DNA of 64,000 nt, taken from assembly GCA_028564705.1 (NCBI GenBank), contig JAPXFQ010002640.1:310001-374000 (forward strand), read 5' to 3'. The notes beneath the pieces are model-generated. The model was given only the letters and a program-made list of their open reading frames with translations. It did no database searches and was not told where the DNA came from. Below, in pieces: positions 27,401 through 42,400 of this stretch; position 1 is the first letter of the stretch; every line of letters starts with the position of its first letter. Source of the stretch: Apricaphanius iberus (taxonomy: Eukaryota; Chordata; Actinopteri; Cyprinodontiformes; Aphaniidae). The position numbers and the translations under genes are program-made.

Positions 27401-30400
27401 AAAAAAAAAAAACAAGTCAAAGGAAGAAACAATTTTCTTTATACTCTGACTGGTCGATTGCTGAAAAAACTATTTTCTGTTCATTAAATATATCACAATT
27501 CATTTTTTGTAAAGATATCAACATAATTTCTAAAGCAAATGTATACGGTCTTGCAATTCCCTTATTTTCTGTTGAATTCTAAACAAGTAACATTCACCAC
27601 TGTTCTCCCTTTATTATATCTGCTCCCATTGGTCTGGTTACATATAATGTTTAAAAAAAAAAAAAGTCAAAACAAAATAAGCTAACATATATTATAGTCC
27701 TTATAAAAAGGTTTGAAACTGTCCAGAATCGAAATCAACAGGTCAGAAAAGTGAATATCAGCTTCATAAAAGAACAGTTAGTCAAATTTAGTCAAAGCTA
27801 CCTTCTTTTGTGTATTTTAAAGTCTTGACAAAGACAGTAATAGGCTGCATTAGAAGAGTCAAAAACATTTAAAGTCAACTTTTAACTTAGAAAAAAGAAA
27901 AATTCTGCTAACGATCAAAGTTAATGCTGCAAAACAACGCTATACCTTGACCTAGATTTGGTTTGTATAAGTTTTAGCTGTAACATATAAAAATGTTGCA
28001 TATTAACTGGTTCTTGTTGTTCATTTGGATCATCTGATTGGTTAAAAAGCAACTGTGAAACAGACAAGCAGAAACAGACCACATAAAACAAAAAAACAGA
28101 GGGTTGAGGAAAGATAATCAATATTTAAAGTAGGGAACATCTAAAACATGCTGGACAGTGTACCTTAAGGAGCAGAGTTGAAAAACAGCTGCTCTAGGGA
28201 TAAACATACAGAGACTGGTATTGTAACAAAACTAGCGGTTCTTGTCGCTAATATACTTAAAACAGATTAGAATGTAAGCCATTTAATGTTAATATTCTTG
28301 TTTAAAAGTAGCCAAAAAAAATGTCCCCAGGTTGGATGTTGCCCCTGCAACTAAAATAATTATATGGCCAGAGTAGACGGGCCAGAAAACATACTTTGCG
28401 TTCATATTTTTTTATACTGTAGATAAGAAAAAAGATTGATATCAGGAGGTCAAAGTTTTACAAAAACTGGTCATCGGTCACAAACGACGATCGGTGCACC
28501 TGTGATACTTAGCTTTTTTACGCCGAAAAAGAAATATGCAAACAGATTCAGTTTAACAAGATCAACGGTCGGATTTTATAAATGTTTCCATTTAAACTCC
28601 CAACCAACCAAAACAATGTATTATAATATGAATTACCTTTTAGACTTTCCAACGAATATCCCAAAAAATATTTCAATACATTGTAAACACTTGCTTTTTA
28701 CTAAATAGGCAAAAACAACATTTTATTTTCCCTATTGAGCCTTTTGTCATCATAGTCGTAAGTCTAGGAGATCCTCGCATAGCATCAGGCTCAGCAGCAT
28801 TATAAAAATGCATTACTTTAGAGACATTAAGCATGCACAGTGTTTAGGTTTTTCACCATTCATCACCGACTGATGCGCTTGTGTGTCTGTGTGATGATGC
28901 TGCCCTTTCCCTCTGTCCCCTGCCTCACAGTGTGGGCTCCGGCACGCAGAAGTCATCTGTCTTCATTAGCGTCTGGGGCTAAATATGCTCTGCATCTGGT
29001 ACCGGGTTTACCATCCACCCCACCATCACCCCCTCCCGGCCTAAGCTGCTTTGTTTTGTTTGTGTAATGATAGTTGGACTCTATGAATACGTAATCACAA
29101 CAAACTGTGCACAATCTGCGTGTATGAACACTACCAGCAGTGTACTCTCTAGCCAGTATCTACATATGTGAAATTGCCATTTAAAGACCCTTGGTATTTG
29201 CTGTGACCTCCCCAAAACACAATGTGCTGCCGGCTGACTTCAAATGGTCTGCCTGCACAGTTTCTGCAACTGGCCTAAACACAGAAACCCAGAATCCAGC
29301 TCATTTAAGGTCCACTTTAATGCAAAAAAAAAAAGAAAAAAGAAAAGAGTTGGCCTAGGAGAAAATTAAGCTGACACGAGCATCAGTGCGAAAATTCCTT
29401 CCAAATGGACACGTAACAAGGAGCATCTGAAGATGTGTGGGTTTAAGTGGGTGTTAACAAACCGTGGCATTGCTGAATGAGCTGGAGAGCTGAGAGAATC
29501 GCTAGACCCCGGCGCCCTCCAGTGGTCATGAGACGTGAACTGCTCTGTGAGTGCTCACCGTGCTTTTGTCTTTTAATAGTTTCTCAATCACTTCGATCAG
29601 CTGCTCCTTTTGGTCTGGATCCAAGCTGCAGAGGAAAGACCACAAAAAAATAAAAAAAATAAGTGGAGGATGTTGAGCTGCAATTTTTTTTACATGAAAG
29701 AAAATAAACAGAAAAACCTGTCCTGTATGCTCGGAGTACAACGTCTTGTAACGAGATTGATAACATTTTGTCTGGTTACAGCCGAATACTTGAATGCATT
29801 GTATGGTAATTTTTGTGTAATAGACCAACACAAAGTAGATGATTGTTGTAAACTAGAAGCAAAATGACGCTTTACAAATAAAAATCTGTCGCACATTTCA
29901 AGACAAAACATTTTGTTAGAAAAACAGAATCTGAACAGTGATTTTTCCAAGTCCTGCCAAACTTTCGACTGGATTTAGATCTGGACTTCGACTATGACGT
30001 TCTAACACGTACATATGCTTTGATCTGGAGTCCCGTTTTCTTTTTAATCACGTGGGAAAATAATGTACAGTCAAAAGTGTAACCTGACACGATGTGAAAA
30101 CCTTCAAGTGAGAAGGTCGGGTTAGCACACTCTACGGTGAAGACGCCAAGTTTACCAGTGTCTGTGAGCTGGTTTAGAATCATTAGTATAGCAGAATCTC
30201 TGACCCCAACTGGCTACAGCTCATAACACTTCAACAATAAATATAGTGATGTTTTAATATTTTGTACAACGACGTGTTGTTATACCTGTAGTAAAGGAAC
30301 ATAACAGGATGCTGGCGATATGCGATTCTCTAAACTCAGACTAAACACATTCTGTTCCACTCCCCTTAAATGAAAGCCATCCAATTTAAAATACTTGAAG

Positions 30401-33400
30401 GTTATCTCATAGGCAATATGATTTGAATGTTAGGGATATTCATTCTCATATTCCATCATCTGACGTCATTAAGGAATTACTTTTCAATGTTGCTTCCATT
30501 CTGAAAATGGTTTTCTTTCTACCTCAAGAGACAAAACTATGTGTGGACTAAATCACGTAAACAAATTGCATATTTTATAATACATATCCAATTAGAAAAT
30601 ATTCTATTCACGTATATCGGTTCTTGAAATAAAGCCCCAACTCAACTGTTCTATTTTATAAATGACTGGCTTGTTTTTTTAAAGAGTATTATTACAACTC
30701 CTTATATCGTGGTCCCTTTTGATTGGTGTTGATTTTATAAAGCTAACTATAGTTACTAGGGCTTTAAAGTTGCATGTAATCTTCCTGAAAATATCCGGTA
30801 CAGCCCCATTTGTGCGTTCCAAAGAAATGTGGCGTTTTTGTATATCTGAACACATCAACAGAATGCTTATGTTTAGAACTAAGAATGCAGAGGAACGTTC
30901 AGAAGAGTCACTTTAAAAACTGACAGAACATCAAAGTTTTTGCTAACCACAAATTTACCGATATTGTTGTATTATCTATTTATTTATCCATAATTGGACT
31001 GGCTATGGCTGTTTATACTACTTTATTAACTGGAAAAAAAATCCACTCAAATGACAAAAAAAATGGTGCTTACCACTTTAAATTTATTAAGTATGATAAA
31101 AAGAAAAATCTAATTTTGGGTATTGACAAAAGATTTTCTGTTTACTGTTGACTAAGGCAAAAAGAAAGAAAAATAAGCATACATTTTTTTTTTTTTTTTG
31201 ATTTAAGAATACAGAAAAGTACTGAAAGGTGACTTTAAAAACAGGATATGCGGCAAACCCTGACTTCTATGTACGGTTACATCCCTCATAGTTAAAGATT
31301 TCTTTTTTTTTTTTTTTACATGTATAAAAAACACAACTTGCTGCATATGTTATCTCACCCTCTATGTTATTATAGTAGCCGTCAACAACAAGCATCTGTG
31401 GTTGAAAAACACTAAATGGTTTGACTGCCATTGATGTCTGGTTGGTCTTCCCCTCCTCTTCCACTATCAAATTTTCATGCCAACTCAACCTGCCGATTGT
31501 TTCCAACTACAGCAGAGTGATGCCGACTTTTCCTGACTGACAATCGGGGGTTAAATTGGACAAAATAAATTGCGTCGTGTGTCCACAGTTTAATGCATGT
31601 AAAATACATATCCACCAATTAAAGTTATTTGTGCATTGAAAGAAATAACTACCTGTAGAGTTTCTGGATAGCATGTGCAGAGGTCTTTCTGACGTAAGGG
31701 GAAAGGTCCGAAGCAGCCTCCTTAATGGCCAGCATCATGATGGGGACGATGATGGCGACACGGATACTGGACAGGACCCTTAAGGCGCTTGCTCGGATAA
31801 ACTGGTTTGGATCCTGCCACAGGAATAAGGAAAAAAAGTTAAAAATGTTTCCCTATCGATAATGATTACAGTATCTGAAATAAAGAGATATTTGTGTCAA
31901 GAGGGAAAAAGAATGTAGAAGTATTTTTTTAACTTCTATATCAAAAACTAAGGTCTTTGTTCTTAAACAGTGGTACAAGTAACACTGGTAATAATGGAGA
32001 TTCATTAATAGTACTGATCAGCTGCTTACAAGAAAAAGGAAGCAATTGTATGTATTATAAAGCTAATAAATTAAAAATAACCAAGAGAACAGTTGGTCAA
32101 GCAGGCGTCAAAAAGGAAGTGATGTAGAAAATAGTTCAAGATGCAGACAGCAAAAAATGTACATGAAAAAACTCGCTGGGGACTCCTCATAATTTGGATC
32201 AATGAAGGATATCAAACTTTAAATTCACTTGGAAAACAAATAAATTTGCCATTTTTTTCAATCAATGACCGGGCTAGTTACCAATAGCAACACAAGGCAA
32301 ATTCAGAAGGTATTTTTCAGTTTTTATAATTTAATATTTATTAGCATTTCAAAAATTGTAGCACCATTAGAAACCTTGCATTGAGTGAAAACTTATTTTA
32401 ATAAATTGGAGTTATTATTCAATTCAAAAATACTTTATTCATCCAAGAGGAAAATTAAGTGTTGTTGTAGCTCATTGCCAATTAATTTTTCAAGGAGTTG
32501 TTGTAGACCATGATGGCTGTGGGGAAAAAGGATTTCCTGTAGCAGTCTGTTTTGCAGCGAAACTGAAGAAGCCTCCGACTGAAGATACTGTTGCTGTAGG
32601 ATAGTCTCATGAAGAGGATGCTCAGGGTTGTCCATAATATTTTTAATTTTATGAAGAATCCTTATTTGCATCATTATCTCCAGTTGTTCCACAGGTGTCC
32701 ACAGAACAGAACCAGCCTTCTTTATCAGGTTGTTTTAAGTCCCTGGTTCTGATGCTGCTACCCCAACAGATGATGGACGAAGAGATAACACTCTCCACCA
32801 CAGACTTATAGGAGATTTGCAACAGCTTGCTGCAAACCTTGAAGGACCATGTTTCTTCTGAAAGTACGATCATCTCATTGGTTTTGTTCACATTCAAGGT
32901 AAGATGATTGTTTCTGGACCATGCCACAAAGCGGTCAATCACCCGATCTCTGTATTCAGCTTCTTCTCCATCTCTGATACACCCGACAATTGCAGAGTCG
33001 TCTGAGTATTTCTGCAGATGACAGGTCTCCGTCTTATACTGGAGGTCTGAGGTGTACAGAGTGAAAATGAATGGTGAGAGTACAGTCCCTTGTGGTGCTC
33101 CTGTGCCGCTGACCAGCTGGTTTGACACACAATCAGTCTCACAATCTGTGGTCTGTTTGTCAGGTAGTCATTGATCCAGCTGATTGTTGAGGCCTCCCCC
33201 TGTGTCTTCAGCTTCATAAAAACAAACGTACAAGAAAAGACATCAGAATGAACCATTTTGTTACCTTCAGGGCCCGCTGGAAGGTGCTTATCGACAGCAA
33301 AGCCAAGTCTTGCTGCTCCTCTGCGTACCTCACCAGGTACACGTACACAAGCTTCTTCAGCTGCCCAAGAAAGAAAAACAGAGGCATAAACCAGAAAGTC

Positions 33401-36400
33401 ATGCTTTAAGACAGAAACAAGATGCTGGTGGTTTCTTGCAGGAAAACCTGAGATAAAATGGATCTTGCTTTTCTGACTGTAAAAACCTGGTCGTCAATTC
33501 TTGGAAAGCAGAATAAACTAGAGATGCAAAGATGCACCAGATGGTCAGAAACTCAAAACTTTTTAACAACAGTGAGAACACAACCTGGTGATCACTGACC
33601 ACAACATGACAATCTTTTAAAAAAATCTGATAAATAAATAAATAGCTGTAAGAAACTGTATTCTATATCCTGGAAAGTCAGTCAGCCATTCAGATTGCTA
33701 CAACTGGGAGCTACAGTTCGACGAGTGCAGGCCATTTCCTTCTTTTCCATTTCCTACTTCTGCTGTGGGGTTTTTTTTTCCATTAGATAAACATAGAGGG
33801 CTCTTTCAGATCATATTTCCATTCCATGATTTATGCCCGAAAGGTCCCGACCCGGAAGAGAGGCTTGAAGCCAACCCACCAATGTTATGCCTTCGACCCA
33901 ACACAGAACAAAGTCATAGATCAGTATAGACTATGAGATGTAAGAAAGGCCTGTGACACGAGTGTAGAAAAGCAGAGACTGTAAGAGCAGCCAAGAACCA
34001 GAGGTATCTCTCTAAAGGTTCATGAGAGCAGAGACATGCATCTAATCTGAGGAACAAGTTAATCAAAACAATTCCTAACATCTAAAGCCCGGAATCTGGC
34101 ATAAACTCGGGTGTGGGTAGAATTCTTAGAAGCAACAGAGAAGGACTAATCTGCCAGATCAAGGATGTGCAGAGAGTTCCACTGCTCCTCCTTTCCAGAT
34201 GAGTGAGTCGATGTAATTCAGGTATCTGAGCAGGATGCAGCTTTTCCTCTGGAGGTGTTCTGAACACATTCTACTGGAAGGGACCCCAAAGCAGAACAAA
34301 AATTGTAATGGAGGAACTATATACTCCTTTTGGTCTGGAAATACCCAGAATGGAAAGGGATGGAAAGGGATGTCTGGATTTCCCTCCTAGACCTACTATC
34401 TCCCAAACCTGATCTCAGATTAGTACAAGACAATAGATTCAGGGATGGAATGAATGTATGAATTCATTTTAACAGCCTGAATGAGAGCAGAGATAACACA
34501 CAGTACGAACCGCTGTTCGGATGCGACCTGACTGCTCTCACTGCGCGACACGACAGACCCGGAAGCAGCAGAAAAACACAGGAGTGAAGATGCGCGCCTG
34601 AGAATTGCGAGGATGCGCTCAAAAGACAAACGCGCTGCCCTGGCAATCTGTGCCGTTTTTTGTGTGGAAACACCGTTTGTTTATGTCAAAGACCAGAAGT
34701 ACTTCCATGGTAACGATGGTGACACGCATGCGCAGTATGAGAAATATCTCGTAGCATTGCTTCCAGAGTGCGAGTCATTCACGGGGGGCGACTAGGATTT
34801 CAAACGGGTTTGATTTTCTTGCGACCGATCGGGAGCTGGTCGTGAGGTGTAAATTGCCTGTCGTTACCCAATGTACACTACACGACGCAACACGCACGAC
34901 TAAGTCAAAAGTCGGCACGAGTGCCGAATCGGCTCAAAAACGGTCCAAAATCGCACAGTGTGCGCCTGGCTTAAGTTATGCCAATCAACTTGAATGACTC
35001 ATAATAAAGCGGGAGGAATTTGTGCGTTTATTGTAAAACATTCTAAAAAGGACTAGAGGCTGATTTTTCTAGTTGGTACCAAAAAGTGTTTAGTTTAGCA
35101 CCCTTTGAACAACAGGGTAATTCAAGGTGCTTTGGGTGATTATGGGATGAAGTAAAAACAGCAATAAACCATAAAACACACACGACACAAACTTAAAAGC
35201 AGACATGAATAGAGGATAAAGTAAAATAGCATTAATAGATAATATCGACTAATACAGGCAGCCTATAACATGAGTCCTAGAATCATTTTGTCTTTAAACC
35301 CTGCAATCATTGTGTATGTTTTACAACAGCTGCTGGAGTTCTCCAGTCCTGGACTCAGATTAAACGTTCTGATATGTGTCAAGTTTAAGGGACTCCAGCA
35401 GCACGCTGATCACTTGCACTTCCAATATTAGGAACGTGAACTTCGACAAGTGAAATAGCTAATTATCATTTAGCCGATGCTAATGTTAGCTTGTGATGTT
35501 AGCTCAGATTACTGGAAAACTTTAATAACTTCCCAAAACTTTTCTCAGTTTATGGGAGACATTTTGAGTATTCGTCGTCTTCAGATCTATTTCAAGCATG
35601 TTCAGCACTTGCTACAGCGCCAGCTTGGTGATTAGGTGGGGACAGTGAGTACCATTACAAAAAAAACAACAACAAAAAAAAACAACTTTTATGGCTACCA
35701 TTATTACCACTTCGAATTTGGGGGTTATTCGAAAATCACCATTACCAAAATGGGGACTTTTGTGAATAACTAATTGCATAATACTAATAATAGTGTGAAT
35801 CCCGCTGCTAAATGTATGTTTTCATGGTCAACGAATCTAAAAAAGTTACAATTAGATTCCAACATTTGGGGGGGGGGGGTTGAGTTGCGTTGGCAAAGGT
35901 CTATGGTGCTTTTCTAGTTCTAGTCTTAAAATCTACAAGTGCTCTCTTATTTTGTTTTTTACTTTACTTCGATTCAGATGATGCTTCCAGTGACTGAACA
36001 GCTTCCCAGTCCTGTTAACGTTTTTACTTATTAATATAGAAAGTGCTCTTACATCAGTTCCTTTTGTGTTTTCTATGTCTCTGCTCTGTGTCCTTGAACC
36101 CCCAGACGATCGTGGCAGATGGTTCCTTGTACTGAGCCAGGTTCTTCTGGAGGTTTCTTCCTGTTGTCCATGCATTTGTCTCCAGCAGGTTAGACTACTG
36201 TAACGGCCTGCTCACTGGCCTCTCTAAACGAGCTGTTAGACAGCTGCAGTACATCCAGAACGCTGCTGCTCGAGTCCTGGCAAGAACCAGGAAATACGAG
36301 CATATTAGTCCAGTGCTCCTGTCTCTGCACTGGCTTCCTGTCGCTCAGACAATAGAATTTAAGTCAGCTCTGCTTGTGTACAAGTCTTTTCATGGTTTGG

Positions 36401-39400
36401 CACCAAAGTACATCTCTGACATATTAGAGACATATGAACCATCTGAGGCCCTAAGAACTTCAGGGAGGGGTCTCCTGGTGGTTCCCAGAGTCAACAATAA
36501 ACATGGTGAGGCTGCATTTCAGTTTCAGGCAGCTAAAATATGGAACAGTCTTCATGAGGATGTGAGACAAGCCTCAACTGTAACAATGTTTAAATCCAGG
36601 CTGAAAACAGTTATTTTTACCCGTGCGTATGACAATTGAAAGTATTTTATCTGCACTCTTGCTTTTTATTGTAATTAATTATTTTTTAAGTTTATGGCTT
36701 TTTTTCTGTTTATCTGTTTTCTTAATTTATACAACTGTGAAGCACTTTAAATTGCCTTGTGTATGAATTGTGCTCTACAAATAAACTTGCCTTGCCTGTT
36801 AAAGGGGAGCTTATCCTCTCCTCTGTTGCTCCATGCTTGCTTAGTATGAGGGATTACTGAGAGACTGTTGTGGGTGGAGTTTTGCATGTTCAGGGTACAA
36901 CCTCACATCAACGACTCTTAAATTGAAAAGATTTAACTGACTGGAATTGTACAATTGTATTGAAATTACTTTCTTTATACGGGGCCTTAAGATGAGATCT
37001 GTTATAAATTGGCATCATATAAATAAACTGAATTGAACAGACTTGAACTAGAAGATCGTTTTTGGAACTTGGCCTATAGGACCTAGTGACTTGTCTTGGA
37101 CTAATCCTATGGGACTTTCAATTCAATTCAGTTTATTTATATAGCGCCATTTCACAACAGATGTCATCTCAAGGCACTTTACAAAAAGAGTTATTACAAT
37201 ACAATGTTTAGTGTAGAAATTACAGAACCACAGAAGATTGCGTCGTGGATTCTCAGCAATCCTCATAGAGCAAGCATGCAGCGACAGTGGGAAGGAAAAA
37301 CTCCCTTTTAACAGGAAGAAACCTCCGGCAGAACCAGGCTCAGACAAGCGGTTATCTGCGACCGTCTGTGGCTTGGAGAATACACAACAGAGACACAGAA
37401 AGAGCAACAGAACCGATGCACAAGTTTGTTGCAGGACGTGGAGAATTTTCCGTCACTGCAATGCCATCTTAGTCAGGGTCGTCAAGCAGGGCTAATCCGG
37501 AGCACCTACTATAATAGAAAACAGGTTAGTGCTTGAATTGACAGCACATCATGCAGTTGGGGAGAAGTAGGAGAGAAAGTAGGAACAGACCCTAATAATG
37601 TCCTCCAACAGCCTAGCCTAAAGCAGCATAGCTACTAACATTAACCTGTCTCCTAGCTACTAGGAGACCTGGCTACCAACACTCTGTCTGAGTCCTCCTG
37701 ACCGTGGACGGTGTAGGGCCGGTAACGGCCCCCGTCATGCCGGGGTCTTCTCGGAGTCGGGTTGTTTGAGAATGCAGCCCAAAGTGGGTGGTAAACTCCA
37801 TCTAAGGCTAAATACCGGCACGAGACCGATAGTCGACAACTATCTTAAGGAAAAATAGACAGAACTGAGAGGACAGAGTTGAAGAGGGCGAGAAACGTTT
37901 AAGAGATAAACGGGTGGGGTCCGCACAGTCTGCCCAGGGGATTCAACCCGGCAGGTAATGGGCGGCCGCACTGTGCGGGAGGATCCCCTTGAGGGACCTC
38001 TCTCCGGCGCTGGCTGGCCCCTGTGGGGCACATTTCTTCCGCGGCGGTAAGCCGCGACCGGCTCCGGATCTTTACCTGGCTTACATTAATCTATCTCTAC
38101 CTAGCTACTCTACCTCTTCCTATCTCTTCCTAACTTTTGACACTCTGCCTGACTACTAACATTAACCTGTCTCTTTCTATCTACCTGTCTGACCTGACTC
38201 TAACTACCTATAAACATATCTCTAACTGTAAGCTTTGTCAAAGAGGAAAGTTTTTAGCCTAGTTTTAAAGATAGACAAATTGTCTGCTTCACGAACCAAC
38301 CTGGGAGCCGTTCCATAGGAGGGGAGCCTGATAGCTGAAAGATCTGCCACCATTCTACTTTTAGAAATCCTAGGAATACCAGTAAACCTGAGTCTGAGAG
38401 CGAAGGTCTCTGTTAGGAACATATGGACAATCATTTATGTATGATGGAGCTAGATTATTAAGGGCTTTATATGTCAGAAGGAGGATCTTGAATTCTATTC
38501 TAGATTTTACTGGGAGCCAGTGAAGAGAAGCTAAAACAGGGGAAATGTGATCTCTTCTTTTAATATTCATCAGAATCCTTGACTTGGACTCTAACACTGT
38601 GGACTCAGGTGTGACTTGGATTCGAGGGGCAAACTCCGCCCGCAAAATGTGAAGCCAACAAGCAAGTGGCAAAAACTGCAGTTCCTCCCTCATCCTCTGG
38701 GGGCTGGCTCCAAAAAGGAGCAAATTCCCATTGACTCCCATGTTAAAAAGGCCACAATTTACAGCAAAAAATAAACATGTTTACAGCCTGGTTGAAAAAA
38801 CCATTTTAGTTCAGATTGTTCAAGTGTCCCACCATGACAACTCTGAGGGGGTTGGATTTTTTTTTTTTTTTACTCCTCTGTTTATTTGTAATTTAATTCT
38901 GAAATTATGAATGATTAGGGGCGTGGCCTTTTGATTGACAGGTCCGTCTAGGCTAACTCTGGTGGCTAATCGTGGCTAACAGTAGCTGATAGCTTGCACC
39001 ATAGTCCGTTTCCCCCCTCTGCTTCCTCGGGGAAAGTCTTCACAGCCTGGGACTGACAAAGACTTTGCTATTTCGTGTTTCTGAACTCCAATATCAGTTG
39101 CCTCTGCACTTTTTATTCAATTTTGGATGTTAATCTGCACTTATTGCTGTGGGATTGATTACGGTAACAGACCATTCAAGTAGTCTCTGCTTGGGGCGAG
39201 GCTTTACACGGGCTGATGCTTCGCCAGCAGTGTCTGTCAGGTCGCCAAGAGGCATGGAGCTTTGATTGGAGCTTTTACGTCTTTCTACACGCGAGTTGGA
39301 GCAGGCGACTGGTCGAGTAGCAGCAGAGCAGCCAAGGCGGCGGGACCAAGAAGCCACGGCGAACTGCGATGTCAGAGCAGGAGTCAGCTAGATCAGGCTG

Positions 39401-42400
39401 GAAGACTACAGAGTCAGACTCTAGACAGACAGGATGAGCGCTGATTAGATCAGTACTGGCATGAGGAAAAGTTCAGGAGCTGGAGGCATGAACTAATGGA
39501 TGTCTGAGAGATGTGAGGTGAGTCAAAAGTCTGAACTTTTGAAGTCTGAACTTTTGAGAGGATCTGAGTGTCAAGAATGAATTTGTGCTTGCTTTTTGCA
39601 GGAGATGTTGTTAAGCCTTCCCATGTCCTCACCCTCAACAGATAGTAATGGACATGCAACCATTTTAGGCCGTACTGACCCGACCCATTCAGGTCTTATT
39701 ATCTCAAGATGTGTTCCCCAGTCGAGATATTTCTGGGTATAAACCGACCCTAGTGGAAAAAACGGGGCAAAAGTCTCTCAACCGCAGTCTTCTGGCTGAA
39801 ACTGGCTACAGCCTTCGTTAGTTTCAGTTATCTCCGGACTAGCATCTGTATAGCTTGTAGCTATGTCGCCTTGCAGCGTCAACCCTCCCCCCCAAGCCTC
39901 ACAGTGCCACTCTTGGTTCCACTTATTTTCCCGTTTTTTGATTTTCTGAGTGTGACGAGGCGAGCGATACAGATAAGATGGCGGTGGTGGGAACCGCACA
40001 GTTTGCTTCATTTTCTGCTCTTCAGAAATCTATGGGTGACGTCACCTGAGGGTTTGTCCATTGTATCTACAGTCTATGCTTGGATTCCAGATATGGGGAC
40101 TTGACTTCAACACTGGCTCCAAGTAAAAATTTCTGCAAGAAAAATATATTGAACCTGTTTAATTATAGCTCTAAAAGAGAAAAATTGGAATCTGCAAGTC
40201 AAAACTTTAAAGAAAATTATCTAAAATCAACTTCACATGGCATTATAGGTCTAGAAAACAGGCTGATGCTTCTCTGATGAAAATGAGGGAAGAAAATGTT
40301 TTTGTGAAAAATGACGACCTGTTTGAGGAACTACTCGTTTCATGTAAAAAGCTGATTTTAGCTTGAGGTCAGGAGAAAGGTTATATTTCCTGTACAATCC
40401 CTGAGAGCTTCAGCCAGTAATCAGCACAACGGTTTCTGATCCAGCATATATTGACCAGCCGCAGAGCACCACAGTTCTCAATCATCATTCTGGTCATTAC
40501 TGTTGAAATTAATGGCATTACTCACTATAAAAAGAAGACACAACCCATCTGCCCTCAAGGATTTGCTCTCTTCGGCCACAAATCACACAACTGACTTAAT
40601 CATGAGAGCTGGAAAGTAGATTTATGGAGTTACAAGGTAAACTTACCCAAAATTACATGAAAACTTGTTTTATACAAATAACTCTTGGCTTTTGAAATTG
40701 TAGACAAATACGCAAATATACTTATGAGAAGTTTGCAAGAATAACACAGTTGAAATGATTAAGGAAAATATGAAATCACACAGCAGCTGTCCTTGTGCTC
40801 TTTAGCTTGTGCAATAATTAGAGGAAGTCAAAGACCACTCCTAGAGAAGAGACGGAGGATAGTGAAAATGAGGGAGAGCATTTATAGAGAGATGTACACT
40901 AGAGAAGGGCCAGAGAAAGACGAGAGAGAAAAGATGAAGAAAGAAGACCTCACACAACCTTAGCAGCTGGTGCATACGAGGCAGGAGAGACAAGATGTGA
41001 CTGTAGACTGACTCTCTCCAATTATATCCACCGGCCTGTTCCTGCTCCCTGCCGCCCAGCTGCTTCGGCTGCATGCCTGGTACGCAGCGGCCGGCCTCTG
41101 GCCCCCTGCTCACACGCTGCCCCTCACGCTACATGATTATTCTGCTGCTGCTAATCAATATTCACAGGCTCTGGACATGGACTTCCTCCTTGAACAGCTG
41201 CTTAGAGTTTGGTTATTTGCTAAAATGGCGCTGTGCAGGAGGCTGTCGAGACCCACCCTCCAAAACTCACGACACACGTGTGAAACTTATGTCTGTGAAA
41301 AAGATTCAAACTATGCATCCTTTTCCTTCCACTTTACAAGTTAATAACCGCTTTGCATTGGTATGTCACATAAAATCCCAGTAAAATTGACGTTTGTGGT
41401 TTTAATGAAAAAAAGAATTCTACAGAGGCCTTGGATGGACAAATAAAGCTCACTTTGGAACCATTTAAAAAAGAACAGTCGTTTTAAAGTATGGTGTCCA
41501 GATCTAATCACGTGGTTGGAAATTGTGGTCGATCATGTGATTTCAGACTCAGTTGGAATCAGACGTTACCTCCCAATCAGGACTCCGATATTATAATATA
41601 TATATATATATATGTAACAAAGGACACTTAACATACATAAGCTTAACTTCATACAGGACACTGTAACACGCGTTGCACTTAAGAAAAAGTTTAAAATGGG
41701 GAAATCATTTCTCCAATTAAACCAACCAAAAGCCTAAAAGACTCTGAATGAACAGTTTCCTGATCCAAGAACTACGCTTCATCAATAGAAAAGCCAGCGG
41801 GAGGGAGGAAAGCAGCAGCAGGCCCATTGTTTGGCAAATCGTAGAGCATCTTTTCAACGTTCAACTGCACGTTGAACATTTTCAACGTGCAGTCAGCTTC
41901 CGGTCAGCAACATGCCGCGATCTAAGTGTCTGGAAATGTTTTCTTTTTTTTTTTATTGATCAATTTACCTGGAATCCGTGCGTAAAAGTTGCAAGTATAT
42001 GCACTCTGTCAACAAAGCTCCGTGTGCATACCAATCTGTAAAAAAAACCCGAAAGCCTTCAGATCTTTCCGTCACCATTCTAAAAAAAAAATTAAAAAAA
42101 AATAAAAATGGCTAATGCGATCCTTGGTAAGTACATACTGTACATTGTCATTATAAGCTTTATTTCAGTTGAAATGCTATGTGTTTTTATATTTGAATAT
42201 TTTATATTTACGGTTTTACTAAAGTCCAAAAGTGAAGAATTTATTTTAGTTATTACTTTATTGTTCACGCTACCTCACAGAAGTACTTGGTTTGTTAACA
42301 GTGTTGAATGTTAAAATAAGGTGAATTAGAGGTGACATCTGACCGCGGTGAAGCTACGCCAATTGTTCGCTAAGGGACTATCAAAAAATTCAGTTTCGGC

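Noticed and set aside
40841..41384. Open frames of about 100 codons on both strands
   Set aside because: No recognisable domains, no splice structure and a composition like regulatory DNA; described as a CNE-like block instead.
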